Source: Ahrensia sp.
GTDB taxonomy: Bacteria > Pseudomonadota > Alphaproteobacteria > Rhizobiales > Rhizobiaceae
DNA length: 64,000 nt
Assembly (NCBI GenBank): GCA_028817895.1
Contig: JAPPOQ010000020.1
Coordinates: forward strand, 1-64,000
Reading direction: 5' to 3'
Position numbers and translations under genes: made by a program. Shown here one piece after another: positions 51,070 through 60,331 of this stretch. Position 1 is the stretch's first letter. Every line of letters begins with the position of its first letter. The notes beneath the pieces are model-generated. The model saw nothing but the letters and a program-made list of their open reading frames with translations. It ran no database searches and was not told where the DNA came from.

Positions 51070-52073
51070 GCGGCGAACCGCTCCATCACGGTGGTCGTCT
51101 TGATGCTGCCATCGCCCGTTTTGGCGGGGAAAGAGGCGACTGGCTGGATTTGTCCACGGGCATCAACCGAAATGCCTATCCTGTGCCGCAGCTCGTTCCA
51201 AATGTCTGGAACGATCTGCCCGATGCCGTCGCAACCGAGATCGCAACCCAGGCTGTGCGAGCGGCCTATGATGCGCCGGACGATGCTGCCGTGTCGCTCG
51301 CCGCTGGTTCGCAAGCGCACATTCAGCTTCTGCCGTGGCTGTTTGCAGCTCAAGACGTTGCGGTGGTCGGCACGACTTATCAGGAACATGCAGCATGCTG
51401 GCGGCGTGCGGGGCATGAGGTCACGACAGCGGACGGGCTGGAGAGCGCAGAAGCCAGTGCGCGTATCGTGATCGTCGTCAATCCCAACAATCCCGACGGG
51501 CAGCAAAATGAACCCAAGGACTTGATCGAACTCGCCCGCCGTCTGGCGTCGCGCGGCGGCATGCTGGTGGTGGACGAAGCTTTCGGGGACGTGGCTCCGC
51601 AGCTTTCCATCGCCGCCGCTGCAGGAAAGCCGGGGCTCGCCGTGCTAAAATCACTTGGCAAGTTTTACGGACTGGCGGGTATTCGCTTCGGTGCTTTGCT
51701 GACCAATCCAAAACTGGCCGAGCAGGTTGACGAGCGCCTTGGACCATGGGCCGTGTCCGGGCCTGCTTTGGATGTGGCGGCGAAGGCGCTCACCAATGCG
51801 GAGTGGCGCGATCGGGCTCGCGTGGAACTGAAAGCCATGCGCAAAAAGCTTGAGGACGCCTTGAGCAAAGCCTCGTTCGACATTGAAGGACATACGGACC
51901 TGTTCGTTCTGGCGTCGCATTCTGAAGGCCCCGCGATCTGGGAGCACCTTGCGCGGAACCACATTCTGGTCCGCAGCTTTGTGGATCGACACAATTGGCT
52001 GCGCTTTGGGCTTCCCGCAAATGCCGGTGAGCTAATGCGGCTGAAAGCTGCGCTCAAGGCTTTCGAGGGCTGA
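51066..52073 (+). CDS. cobC: Threonine-phosphate decarboxylase / CobC (PLP)
   Basis: A class I/II aminotransferase-fold PLP enzyme that supplies (R)-1-amino-2-propanol phosphate for the nucleotide loop linker. The 335-aa protein opens with HGGRLDAAIARFG, DLSTGINRNAYPVP, and has VIVVNPNNPDGQQNEP and the PLP-Lys motif VLKSLGKFYGLAGIRFG. This is CobC in the Pseudomonas denitrificans scheme and CobD in Salmonella. It overlaps cobB at its start and precedes cbiB by 6 bp, matching their joint role. Confidence 0.93.
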   Translation: MSGEPLHHGGRLDAAIARFGGERGDWLDLSTGINRNAYPVPQLVPNVWNDLPDAVATEIATQAVRAAYDAPDDAAVSLAAGSQAHIQLLPWLFAAQDVAVVGTTYQEHAACWRRAGHEVTTADGLESAEASARIVIVVNPNNPDGQQNEPKDLIELARRLASRGGMLVVDEAFGDVAPQLSIAAAAGKPGLAVLKSLGKFYGLAGIRFGALLTNPKLAEQVDERLGPWAVSGPALDVAAKALTNAEWRDRARVELKAMRKKLEDALSKASFDIEGHTDLFVLASHSEGPAIWEHLARNHILVRSFVDRHNWLRFGLPANAGELMRLKAALKAFEG

Positions 52074-52079
52074 CCGAAC

Positions 52080-53027
52080 ATGGCTGTGCTGGCAATCGCG
52101 CTCATCCTCGACTGGTGGATCGGCGACCCGGATTGGCTGTGGCGGCGCATCAAACACCCGGTCGTCTGGTTCGGGGCTGTTATAGACGCCTTTGATAAGA
52201 AACGGTCGAATGCAACCGCCTTGCTATTTGGCGTTCTGCTGCTGATCGCCCTGCTTTTGCTGTGCCTTATTGCCAGCGTGCCCGTCTGGTTCACTGTCAG
52301 CCTTTTCGGACCGTTGGCGTTGTTGCTGGAAGCTTTGGTGATTTCCGTGTTTCTCGCTCAAAAGAGCCTGCGCGATCACGTGTCACGCGTCGAGGTTGCC
52401 CTTCGAGAGGAGGGCATTGAGGCCGGGCGTCGCAGCGTCGCCATGATCGTTGGGCGGGATGTCTCAAGGCTTGATCAAAGCGGTGTTGCAAAGGCTGCGA
52501 TTGAAAGCCTTGCCGAGAACTTTTCCGATGGGGTGACCGCGCCGGCATTCTGGTATGCGATTGCCGGTCTGCCGGGCCTGTTTTTCTTCAAGGCGGTCAA
52601 CACGGCGGATTCCATGATCGGCCACCGCAACGAACGCTACGAACGGTTTGGCAAGGCCGCAGCTCGGCTTGATGATGTGATGAACTGGATCCCGGCGCGG
52701 CTCTCGCTGTTGCTGGTGGTTGCCGTCGTCGCGATAGGAAACGGACCAAACAGCGCAATCCGCGTTTGGCACTTCGCGCGCCAAGATGCGCCGAGACATC
52801 GTTCGCCCAATGCCGGCTGGCCCGAAGCCGGTTTTGCCGGTGCGCTTGATCTAAGGCTGGGCGGGCCGCGCGCTTACGGAAACGAGACGGTGAGCGGCGT
52901 CGTGCTCAATGAACCCGGCCGCAGTCACGCGTCAGTTCACGATATCACCGACGCGCTCGCTCTGTTCCGATGGATTTGCCTGCTCTTGTTGGTCCTCGTT
53001 GGTGGGATCGCCCTGATCTTCACCTGA
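52080..53027 (+). CDS. cbiB: Adenosylcobinamide-phosphate synthase (CbiB/CobD)
   Basis: A 315-aa integral membrane enzyme that joins adenosylcobyric acid with aminopropanol phosphate. Motifs seen are IGDPDWLWRRIKHPVVWFGA, IVGRDVSRLDQSGVAKAAIE, SLAENFSDGVTAPAFWYAIA, KAVNTADSMIGHRNERYERF and ARLDDVMNWIPARLS. Several membrane helices flank them. It is the last gene of the cluster; its final 96 bp overlap the convergent hydrolase gene. Confidence 0.95.
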   Translation: MAVLAIALILDWWIGDPDWLWRRIKHPVVWFGAVIDAFDKKRSNATALLFGVLLLIALLLLCLIASVPVWFTVSLFGPLALLLEALVISVFLAQKSLRDHVSRVEVALREEGIEAGRRSVAMIVGRDVSRLDQSGVAKAAIESLAENFSDGVTAPAFWYAIAGLPGLFFFKAVNTADSMIGHRNERYERFGKAAARLDDVMNWIPARLSLLLVVAVVAIGNGPNSAIRVWHFARQDAPRHRSPNAGWPEAGFAGALDLRLGGPRAYGNETVSGVVLNEPGRSHASVHDITDALALFRWICLLLLVLVGGIALIFT

Positions 53028-53918
53028 GAGCAGAACCGCTGCAATGTCGGCCTCGTCCGGGTCGGGAATGTCGGAGGTTTCCGTTGGACTTTCAACGAGT
53101 TCAACGACGCGCTTTACCATGCGGCTTCCCGAACGCGTCAGATCGTCGATGATGGTGAAGTGGTTGGTGCCGGGTAGGCTGACATAATTGGTGGGTGTGC
53201 CAAGAAGGTTCCAGCGATCGGCAAGTTCCCGGCTTTGGCGATGGTATTCGTCGGATTCATCGCCGCCGACCCAGGCTTCGAACCGATGGGTTGCATCCGG
53301 CACCCAGGCAATCGGGCTGGCTGATGCGGCATGCGCTTCGTCCATGCCAAGAGCGTCGTTTACGGGTGTCTTGAGCAGTGGCGTGAGATCGTAAAGCCCC
53401 GACACGCCCATACCGGAAGAGATGAGGTCATGCGGCAGGTCTTCGTGGATCGTGTCCCATTGCGTTGCCAACATGCAGGCCGCCAAATGCCCGCCGGCGG
53501 AATGGCCCACCACGGTGAGTTTGCGCTCCAGCGTCTGGTACAGCGTTATGCAGGCGCGCCGCATTTCGTTGATGATCGTCTCGACGGTGGCCTTTGGCGC
53601 CAAAGTGTAGGAAGGCATCGCAACGGCCATGCCGTGGTCGTTCAGGCCCTTGGCCATGTGGCTGAACGTCTTGCGATCAAGGCTTTGCCAGTAGCCCCCA
53701 TGAATGAAAATGACGACCGGACAGTCGCGGTCTTCGCTGGGCCAGAACATGTCGAGCTTGTTGCGCTCTTCCGGTCCATAGGCGAGATCGTAATGGGCAA
53801 ATTTCGCGGTTTCCCGGAACGCCATGGCGTTGATGGGATAGGCGTCCTTAAGCTGTGCTGAATTGGCGACCCGTCCCGAATTGTCGTATTCGGCGGCATA
53901 GTCGATGGGCTCAGCCAT
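52932..53918 (-). CDS. Alpha/beta hydrolase (kynurenine formamidase/BD-FAE-like)
   Basis: A 328-aa alpha/beta hydrolase. The oxyanion motif is FIHGGYWQSLD, the nucleophile elbow is VVGHSAGGHLAA (Ser about 139), and the His is in LPGTNHFTIIDDL. This HGGYW type is shared with arylformamidases and small esterases. The last 60 residues are an acidic, Gln/Glu/Ser-rich tail beyond the fold; most of this tail is the part that overlaps cbiB convergently. ATG 53918 overlaps the ABC ATPase stop by 8 bp, so it is in the transporter operon and may act on an imported peptide-like compound. Confidence 0.87.
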   Translation of the reverse strand: MAEPIDYAAEYDNSGRVANSAQLKDAYPINAMAFRETAKFAHYDLAYGPEERNKLDMFWPSEDRDCPVVIFIHGGYWQSLDRKTFSHMAKGLNDHGMAVAMPSYTLAPKATVETIINEMRRACITLYQTLERKLTVVGHSAGGHLAACMLATQWDTIHEDLPHDLISSGMGVSGLYDLTPLLKTPVNDALGMDEAHAASASPIAWVPDATHRFEAWVGGDESDEYHRQSRELADRWNLLGTPTNYVSLPGTNHFTIIDDLTRSGSRMVKRVVELVESPTETSDIPDPDEADIAAVLLSGEDQGDPTNEDQQEQANPSEQSERVGDIVN

Positions 53919-55563
53919 GGGTTTGCTCCAATTTCTTGATACGCGAGGCGAGCGCGCGCTTCAGGTCCGGTGTTGCCTTTACAAGGTCACGCGCCGCTTG
54001 CGATTGCGGCGCATCGAACACCTGATCAACCGGTCCACGCTCCACAAGGCGCCCGGATTGCATCACGAGCACCTCGTCGCAGATGGCGCGAACAACACCC
54101 AGATCGTGACTGATAAACAGATAGGCGATGCCGAGCCGATCACGCAACTGCGCAAACAAATCGAGCACCTTTGCGCGGATTGACACGTCAAGTGCCGACA
54201 CAGGTTCGTCTGCAACGATCAGGGCAGGGCGGGTGATCAGGGCACGGGCGATGGCAAGTCTTTGCCGCTGGCCGCCCGAAAATTCGTGCGGGTATTTTTG
54301 CATCGCATCCGCACTCAATCCGACTTCCTCCAACGCCTGAGCAACGCGGTCGCGCCTTTCGGCATCGTTCAGTCCGGCTTCCAAATAGAGCGGCTCGGCA
54401 ACGAGCCTTTCGACCCGGTGGCGCGGGTTGAAGCTGGCATAGGGATCTTGAAACACGACCTGAACCTGCCGCCGCACATCTTGCATGGCTTGGGGGGAAG
54501 CGCTCGCCAGATCGGTCCCGCTCAAAGTGATTTGCCCGGCGGTCGGCGCATCGAGACCCAGAACCATTCGTGCCAAGGTGGATTTTCCGCAGCCTGACTC
54601 ACCCACCAGTCCAAGGCTTTGGTAGGGATACAGATTGAATGAGACATGGTCGACGGCGCGAAAGGGTTCCGATGGTGCAAACAGTGATTTGCGCGCGGTT
54701 GGATAGTCACGCACCACCTCCTTGACGCTCAAGAGCGGCGTTTCGGCTGCGCTTTCCCGCTCGTGAGTGATGATTGGAGGCTTTTGCCGTTCAGGTCTGT
54801 GCGATGAGGCCTCCGCGAGTTGGCGCGTGTAGGGATGGCTGATGTTGCGCAGGACGTCGAGCGTTGAGCCTTGATCCACGATATGCCCATCTTTCATGAC
54901 GACGATGTCGTCGGCCATGTCCGCAACCACCGCGAGGTCATGGCTGATCAGCACCAGTCCCATACCGGTGTCGTCGACAAGATGGCGCAGGAGGGCAAGG
55001 ATTTGCGCTTGCAGGGTGACGTCCAGCGCCGTTGTCGGTTCATCGGCAATCAGCAGTTTGGGGCTGAGCGCGCAGGCCATGGCGATCATCACCCGCTGCC
55101 GTTGGCCGCCGGAAAGCTGGTGCGGATAGCGCGAAAGTGGATAGCGCGACGCGGGCAAGCCGACCCTTTCCAGCATCTGTTCGGCGTGCGTCGTCGCGTC
55201 GGCGCGCGATGTGCCCATGTGTAGCATGATGCCTTCGGAAATCTGGTCGCCGATTGTATGAACCGGATTGAGCGCTGTCATCGGCTCCTGAAAGATCATG
55301 CCGATGTCGTTGCCGCGCAGAGCCATCATTGTATCTTCATCCGCATTGGCAAGCTGATATCCGTCGAACTCAATCGAACCGGACAGGTGCGATCCGTGCG
55401 GCAGCAACCGCATGGCGGAAAGCGCGGTCATGGATTTGCCGGACCCGGATTCGCCGACAATGGCGAGCACGCGACCGGGCGCAAGCGACAGGGAAATGTC
55501 ATGCAGGATCGGTGTTTCGCCGATGCTGAGGCTCACCTCTTCGATGGCCAAAAGGCTGATCAT
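53911..55563 (-). CDS. Dipeptide-type ABC transporter, fused double ATPase
   Basis: A 550-aa protein with two ABC ATPase domains in one chain, equivalent to DppD plus DppF. Half 1 has Walker A GESGSGKS, signature [14 protein letters not shown] and Walker [13 protein letters not shown]; half 2 has [22 protein letters not shown] and [12 protein letters not shown]. It energises uptake through the permeases coded just upstream. One base separates it from the DppC-type gene. Confidence 0.95.
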   Translation of the reverse strand: MISLLAIEEVSLSIGETPILHDISLSLAPGRVLAIVGESGSGKSMTALSAMRLLPHGSHLSGSIEFDGYQLANADEDTMMALRGNDIGMIFQEPMTALNPVHTIGDQISEGIMLHMGTSRADATTHAEQMLERVGLPASRYPLSRYPHQLSGGQRQRVMIAMACALSPKLLIADEPTTALDVTLQAQILALLRHLVDDTGMGLVLISHDLAVVADMADDIVVMKDGHIVDQGSTLDVLRNISHPYTRQLAEASSHRPERQKPPIITHERESAAETPLLSVKEVVRDYPTARKSLFAPSEPFRAVDHVSFNLYPYQSLGLVGESGCGKSTLARMVLGLDAPTAGQITLSGTDLASASPQAMQDVRRQVQVVFQDPYASFNPRHRVERLVAEPLYLEAGLNDAERRDRVAQALEEVGLSADAMQKYPHEFSGGQRQRLAIARALITRPALIVADEPVSALDVSIRAKVLDLFAQLRDRLGIAYLFISHDLGVVRAICDEVLVMQSGRLVERGPVDQVFDAPQSQAARDLVKATPDLKRALASRIKKLEQTHG

Positions 55564-55564
55564 C

Positions 55565-56410
55565 TCAGTTGCGCGCCCTTGTCAGTTTCGGGTCGAGTAC
55601 ATCTCTCAAACCGTCACCAAGAAGGTTCAGCCCGAACACGGTGATGACAATGGCAAGGCCGGGCACGATGGCCATATGCGGGGCGAAACTCATCATGGTC
55701 TGGGCTTCGTTGAGCATCTTACCCCAGGAGGGGAAGGGCGGTTGTGTCCCAAGGCCCACATAAGCGAGCCCCGCCTCCTGCAAGATGCCGAGCGCGAAAG
55801 CGATGGTCGCCTGCACCACCAGAATGTTGGCCATGTTCGGCACGATATGTTCCACAGTGATGCGCAGAGGGTTTTTTCCGGCAGCGCGCGCGGCCAGAAT
55901 GAACTCGCGCTGCCAAAGCGACAAAGCTTCGCCTCGCGCCAGTCTCGCGAAGACGGGGATGTTGAAAATGCCGATGGCAATGATGGCGTTGATCGCACCG
56001 GGGCCAAAGATCGCGGTGATCATGACCGCCGAGAGCAGGGCGGGAAAGGCGAAGATGATGTCATTACCGCGCATCAGGATTTCGTCCGGCAGTCCGCTGT
56101 GCGTCGCCGCCCAGCAGCCTATGGGAACGCCGATGCCAACGCCGATCACCACCGCGACGAGCGCAACCGCAATCGAATTACGGGCGCCGACCATGATCAT
56201 CGAGAATATGTCGCGCCCGAAATGATCCGTGCCGAACCAGTGGTCGGCGGTCGGTCCCTTCAACTTGCCCGCAATATTGAGCTGCGTCACATCGTAGGGC
56301 GTCCACACATAGGACATCGCTGCCATGGCGATAATGATGAGCGTGATGGCCAGACCCAGCACGAAATTGCGGTTGCGCGATGCCGCTAGCCAGAAGTCCG
56401 CAGCTTTCAT
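55565..56410 (-). CDS. ABC transporter permease, DppC type
   Basis: A 281-aa inner-membrane permease with the OppC/DppC N-terminal helix and WFGTDHFGRDIFSMIMVGAR, followed by the EAA-type loop EFILAARAAGKNPLRITVEHI and ILNEA-type ending GLNLLGDGLRDVLDPKL. ATG 56410 overlaps the upstream permease stop as ATGA; a longer frame is not needed. It pairs with the DppB-type permease to form the channel for peptides or similar solutes. Confidence 0.94.
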   Translation of the reverse strand: MKAADFWLAASRNRNFVLGLAITLIIIAMAAMSYVWTPYDVTQLNIAGKLKGPTADHWFGTDHFGRDIFSMIMVGARNSIAVALVAVVIGVGIGVPIGCWAATHSGLPDEILMRGNDIIFAFPALLSAVMITAIFGPGAINAIIAIGIFNIPVFARLARGEALSLWQREFILAARAAGKNPLRITVEHIVPNMANILVVQATIAFALGILQEAGLAYVGLGTQPPFPSWGKMLNEAQTMMSFAPHMAIVPGLAIVITVFGLNLLGDGLRDVLDPKLTRARN

Positions 56411-57357
56411 GCTGTGCGCGACCGCAGGCGCGGATCGACCCACAAATAAGCGAGATCGACGAGAAAGTTGATGGCAATCACGGTGGCGACGAGCATCATC
56501 ACGACGCTTTCAACCACGATGAGATCACGCAAGGCGATGGCCTGAAAGACCAGCCGTCCAAGACCGGGAAGATAGAAAACGTTCTCGATGATGATCGTTC
56601 CCGCTAGCAGATAGGCGAATTGCAGACCCATGATCGTGAGAACCGGAATAAGCGCGTTGCGCAAAGCGTGGTTCCAAAGCGTTGCGCGATGCGACAGGCC
56701 CTTGGCACGGGCGGTACGGATGTAATCCTCCCCGAGTGTCTCCAGCAGCGCAGAGCGGGTCACGCGGGCCAAAATCGCAGCCTGCGGCAGAGCGAGTGCA
56801 ATGGCCGGCAGTAGCAAGGCAGACAGGGCCGAGCCGAGCCCGGTATCCCAGCCCGGAAAGCCGCCCGCCGGGACGAGTTGCAGCCAGATTGCCAGCACAT
56901 AGACCATTAAAAGGGCGAACCAGAAATTGGGGATCGCGATGCCGAGTTGTGTCAGCCCCATGATGGATGTATCGGCCAGGCTCCCGCGTTTGGCGGCGGC
57001 AAATAGCCCGACGGGTATCGCGATCAGCGTTGAAAGCGCCAATGCCAGCAGGGCCAGCGGCAGGCTCACCACCACGCGCTCCACCACGAGGTCCGTCACC
57101 GGTTCGGCAAACGTGTAGCTGGTGCCGAAATCCCCAACGACCATGCCGCCGATCCAGGCAAAATAGCGCTCGATGGGTGGTCTGTTCAGCCCGAGTTGCT
57201 CCCGCAAGGCGGCAACGGCTTCATCGGTCGCGTTGATACCGAGCATCACCTGCGCCGGATCGCCTGGCACAACTTCAAGTGCAAAGAATATGATGAGGGA
57301 CGCCACGGCGAGTGTCGCGATGGCCCAGGCCAGCTTTCGGATCAGAAAGACCGCCAT
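56407..57357 (-). CDS. ABC transporter permease, DppB type
   Basis: A 316-aa permease. The N-terminal segment FLIRKLAWAIATLAVASLII, the VVPGDPAQVMLG loop, and the EAA loop YIRTARAKGLSHRATLWNHA with HALRNALIPVLTIMG are typical of DppB/OppB. ATG 57357 is 10 bp downstream of the yafQ stop codon; TTG 57366 is an alternative. The solute-binding protein gene that normally precedes it lies beyond a toxin-antitoxin module. Confidence 0.94.
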   Translation of the reverse strand: MAVFLIRKLAWAIATLAVASLIIFFALEVVPGDPAQVMLGINATDEAVAALREQLGLNRPPIERYFAWIGGMVVGDFGTSYTFAEPVTDLVVERVVVSLPLALLALALSTLIAIPVGLFAAAKRGSLADTSIMGLTQLGIAIPNFWFALLMVYVLAIWLQLVPAGGFPGWDTGLGSALSALLLPAIALALPQAAILARVTRSALLETLGEDYIRTARAKGLSHRATLWNHALRNALIPVLTIMGLQFAYLLAGTIIIENVFYLPGLGRLVFQAIALRDLIVVESVVMMLVATVIAINFLVDLAYLWVDPRLRSRTA

Positions 57358-57366
57358 CACCCGCAA

Positions 57367-57645
57367 TCAGTCAAACAAATCCGCATGCGTTCCCGTCCGA
57401 TAAAGAAGCAGCGTGTCCTCATCCAAATAGGAATAGATCAAAAGCCAGTCCGGCGCGATATGGCATTCCCAATAGCCGGAGTATTGGCCTTTCAAGAGGT
57501 GGGGCCGGGCGGCGGGCGGAAGTGGGGTGTCGTTCTCCAGCAATTGCAGGAACACCCGAAATCTCTTCATGTCGAGACCGCGCTTTATGCATCTTTTGGT
57601 GTCTCGCCGGAACCGCGAGGTCAGTTTGCTTCGGCGGACAGTCAA
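57367..57645 (-). CDS. yafQ: YafQ/RelE-family mRNA interferase toxin
   Basis: A 92-aa toxin: KLTSRFRRDTKRCIKRGLDM, PPAARPHLLKGQYSGYWECH, IAPDWLLIYSYLDEDTLLLY and a C-terminal THADLF with the conserved His and Phe match the YafQ branch of RelE toxins, which cleave mRNA on the ribosome. It is preceded by its antitoxin with no gap and sits between a solute-binding protein gene and its permeases, so it is probably an insertion into the dpp-type operon. Confidence 0.92.
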   Translation of the reverse strand: MTVRRSKLTSRFRRDTKRCIKRGLDMKRFRVFLQLLENDTPLPPAARPHLLKGQYSGYWECHIAPDWLLIYSYLDEDTLLLYRTGTHADLFD

Positions 57646-57930
57646 CTATGCCCGCTCCATTTCCTCAGATGCATATTCGGCCTCGATGTCATCCAGCATT
57701 TCATCCACGCTCGAATAGCTTTGGAGCTGCGACACATCCTCGTTCAGCGCGGCAATGGTTTCGGCGTTGAAGGTGCGGGCTTCGAAGGGGACACCCTGGC
57801 GCATCACCAATTGGCGCAGGGACATGCGAACATATTCAGTGGCCGACAGGCCGATATCGGCCAGCACGGCTTCTGCATCCGCCTTCAGTTTTTCATCAAG
57901 CCTGACTTGGATTTGCGCAGTCTTGGCCAT
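57646..57930 (-). CDS. dinJ: DinJ/RelB-family antitoxin
   Basis: A 94-aa antitoxin. The N-terminal ribbon-helix-helix (QIQVRLDEKLKADAEAVLAD, IGLSATEYVRMSLRQLV) is typical DinJ; the acidic C-terminus (SVDEMLDDIEAEYASEEME) would neutralise YafQ. ATG 57930 has GGAG upstream. A 13-bp palindromic operator lies 37 bp before the start. The pair is a complete type II module. Confidence 0.93.
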   Translation of the reverse strand: MAKTAQIQVRLDEKLKADAEAVLADIGLSATEYVRMSLRQLVMRQGVPFEARTFNAETIAALNEDVSQLQSYSSVDEMLDDIEAEYASEEMERA

Positions 57931-57964
57931 GATGCACTCCGTTCAATGACGCATTCATGGATCC

Positions 57965-57996
57965 AATGTATTGCAAATGAATGCATTTGCAATACA
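57965..57996 (-). promoter_or_regulatory. dinJ-yafQ promoter and operator
   Basis: A perfect 13-bp inverted repeat, TGTATTGCAAATG (57967-57979) and CATTTGCAATACA (57984-57996), with a 4-bp centre. On the minus strand TTGCAA (57992-57987) and TACATT (57970-57965) at 16 bp spacing form a promoter inside it, the normal design for DinJ-YafQ autorepression. Confidence 0.88.
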
Positions 57997-58049
57997 ACGC
58001 CCGCGATCAGAACCGTGGGCGCTGCTCAGTACTGGTTAGGCCCGACAGA

Positions 58050-59549
58050 TCAATCCGACCAGCTGACACCGGTCAGATCATTGGCCTGAACGGGCGAGTT
58101 TTCCCACAGACCCTGAACCTTCGCGTTCCAGACACCGGATTTGGCGAGTTGAAAGAGATAGCCATTGACCGCATCGGCTGAGATGATTTCCTGCGCTTCC
58201 CGCATCAGAGCGTAGCGCGCATCAGTATCGGTCTCAGCATTCAGCTTTGCCATCACATCTTTGAACGTGTCGCTATTGTAGTTGAAGTAGTAGTCGTCGC
58301 GCCCGTAAATGCCGATGTCGAAGGGCTCGGTATGCGACACGATGGTCAGATCGTAGTCCTTGCCCTGGAAGACTTCGGGCACCCAAACACCCCATTCGAC
58401 CGGAATGATTTCCAGGTCGATGCCGATTTCCCGCAGTTGCGCGGCGATAATCTCACCGCCACGGCGCGCATAGGAAGGTGGCGGCAGCTTCAATGTCGCC
58501 TTGATACCATCGCCATGTCCGGCTTCCTCCAGCAATGCCTTGGCCTTCTCGATATTCATCTCATATTTGTCGACCAGGTCTACATAGGCGGGGTGATGGG
58601 GGGCAAAATGCGTGCCGATGGGTGTGCCCTGTCCGAACATCGCGCCGTCAATGATGGCTTGACGGTCAATCGCATGCGCGATGGCTTGCCGCACGCGGAT
58701 GTCGTCGAAAGGTGGCTTGGCGTTGTTGGTTGAAAGGATCGTCTCGCCTTCGGTCGAGCCGATGATGACGGAGAAGCGCGGATCAGCCTGCAATTGAGGG
58801 ATCGATTCCGGTGCCGGAAAATTCGCGAAAGCGTCTACATCGCCTGCCAGAACCGCGGCAAGCGCGGCGGCCGGGTCTGAGATGAACTTGAATGTTGCTT
58901 TCTCAAGCGCGACCGCGTCGCCCCAATAGGCCTCGTTGCGCACAAGGTCGAGCGATGATCCCTTCGCCCAATTTGAGAAGGTGAATGGGCCAGTGCCGAC
59001 TGGATTGGCCTTGTTTCCCTCTGCCGATTCCGGGGCGACGATCACCGCGTCACCCCAACCCATATTGAACAGGAAATTGCCGGTCGGGGCAGAAAGCGCC
59101 ACTTTCACTGTGGTCGCATCAACCACTTCGACGGACGCGATCGCTGCAAACAGCGCCTTTTGGGCGTTGACGGAACCCTCGGCGCGCGCACGGTCGAGCG
59201 AGAACTTCACATCGGAGGCGTCGAAATCGCTGCCATCGTGGAATTTCACGCCACTGCGCAATTTGAACGTGTAAACGGTTCCGTCGTCGGAAATCTCCCA
59301 GCTTTCCGCCAGGGCAGGCTGCACTGCACCGGTCTGGTCGATCCGTGTCAGCCCCTCGAAAACATTGGCATAGACGACCTCGTCGATGGCAGCCGGGGCG
59401 CCTGCGGTTGGGTCAAGATGCGGTGGTTCGAGAACCATGCCCATGGTCAGGCTAGTTTTTGCCGCCCAGGCCGTGCTGCCGGGCCATGCGACCGACATGG
59501 CCGCCGCCACAGCCGTTGCCACAGCCATTGTCCGAACAATTCGCTTCAT
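58050..59549 (-). CDS. Peptide-type ABC transporter solute-binding protein
   Basis: A 499-aa periplasmic family-5 binding protein with signal peptide (TAVAAAMSVAWPGSTAWA). Seen are LEPPHLDPTAGAPAAIDEVV, YTFKLRSGVKFHDGSDFDAS (the SBP_bac_5 signature), PVGTGPFTFSNWAKGSSLDL and DDIRVRQAIAHAIDRQAIID. It should deliver a peptide or similar solute to the permeases. The gene is first in the operon but is cut off from them by dinJ-yafQ, whose own promoter may now add transcription of the permeases. Confidence 0.94.
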   Translation of the reverse strand: MKRIVRTMAVATAVAAAMSVAWPGSTAWAAKTSLTMGMVLEPPHLDPTAGAPAAIDEVVYANVFEGLTRIDQTGAVQPALAESWEISDDGTVYTFKLRSGVKFHDGSDFDASDVKFSLDRARAEGSVNAQKALFAAIASVEVVDATTVKVALSAPTGNFLFNMGWGDAVIVAPESAEGNKANPVGTGPFTFSNWAKGSSLDLVRNEAYWGDAVALEKATFKFISDPAAALAAVLAGDVDAFANFPAPESIPQLQADPRFSVIIGSTEGETILSTNNAKPPFDDIRVRQAIAHAIDRQAIIDGAMFGQGTPIGTHFAPHHPAYVDLVDKYEMNIEKAKALLEEAGHGDGIKATLKLPPPSYARRGGEIIAAQLREIGIDLEIIPVEWGVWVPEVFQGKDYDLTIVSHTEPFDIGIYGRDDYYFNYNSDTFKDVMAKLNAETDTDARYALMREAQEIISADAVNGYLFQLAKSGVWNAKVQGLWENSPVQANDLTGVSWSD

Positions 59550-59580
59550 AACTCTTCTCCCCTTTTGGTCGTCCTGTTCC

Positions 59581-60216
59581 TCAGCGCGCCGACAGGAGCG
59601 AGACCTGCAGGCGTCTCACCTTTGCGCGAGGACTGGCCTCGCGCCTGTCAAAGCGTGCATGTTCACGTTGCGCCTGCCTTTGCAGTTTTGCAATGCGTTT
59701 GGAGGCTCGATCGCCAAAGTCCGCGCAGTTGCGCCGCGCATTGCCTTTCATGCGCCGCAATTCGCGATACATGCGCTTGGCGTATTTCTTTGAGATCGCA
59801 CCATGTCTCTGCTCGTGTCGATTGACCCGTGCCGCAAACGCATTCCAGACCTTGCGCAGGTTCTTCGACACCCGTCTGCTGTTGCGCAGCCGCGGCAAAG
59901 TGTAGGTGAGGTTGACGATGAGATCGGCGCTCACCACCACACATTTGCGACCACGAATCTTGGTTCGCAGATTGCGCACGCGCATATCGGTGCGCGTGGT
60001 GGCGATGGCATGGCCGCGTTGCGGGCCTCGTCTGCCGATGGAGCGGAACAACTGCTTACCCGTGGCGCCGGACACGGAATAATATTTGGTGCGTTCCTTG
60101 ATGCGAAGTCCCGCCTGCGCCGGAAGACTGGAGATGATGGCAAACAGACCTGCTGCCATTGCCGCCCATATCCATTGCCTCGACGATTTATTCCCGAAAG
60201 ACCAACTGAAAACCAT
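59581..60216 (-). CDS. DUF922 putative secreted zinc protease
   Basis: A 211-aa exported protein with signal-like segment (WAAMAAGLFAIISSLPAQAG). The DUF922 domain includes KYYSVSGATGKQLFRSIGRR and the zinc-type motif NRHEQRHG (HExxH at about 135-139), expected in this family. The C-terminal 70 residues are very rich in Arg and Lys, unusual for a periplasmic enzyme and suggesting binding to acidic polymers or nucleic acid. It stands alone, 31 bp from the solute-binding protein start. Confidence 0.83.
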   Translation of the reverse strand: MVFSWSFGNKSSRQWIWAAMAAGLFAIISSLPAQAGLRIKERTKYYSVSGATGKQLFRSIGRRGPQRGHAIATTRTDMRVRNLRTKIRGRKCVVVSADLIVNLTYTLPRLRNSRRVSKNLRKVWNAFAARVNRHEQRHGAISKKYAKRMYRELRRMKGNARRNCADFGDRASKRIAKLQRQAQREHARFDRREASPRAKVRRLQVSLLSAR

Positions 60217-60331
60217 AAGACGCTCCCACCTTAACTCTCTGGTAAGGGGTGAGTGTTCGTCAGGGTTCAGGTGCCGTCAACCGCTCCGGGCGAGTTTTAA
60301 GACAAACAGTTAAGTGATGTGAGGAAGTGAT

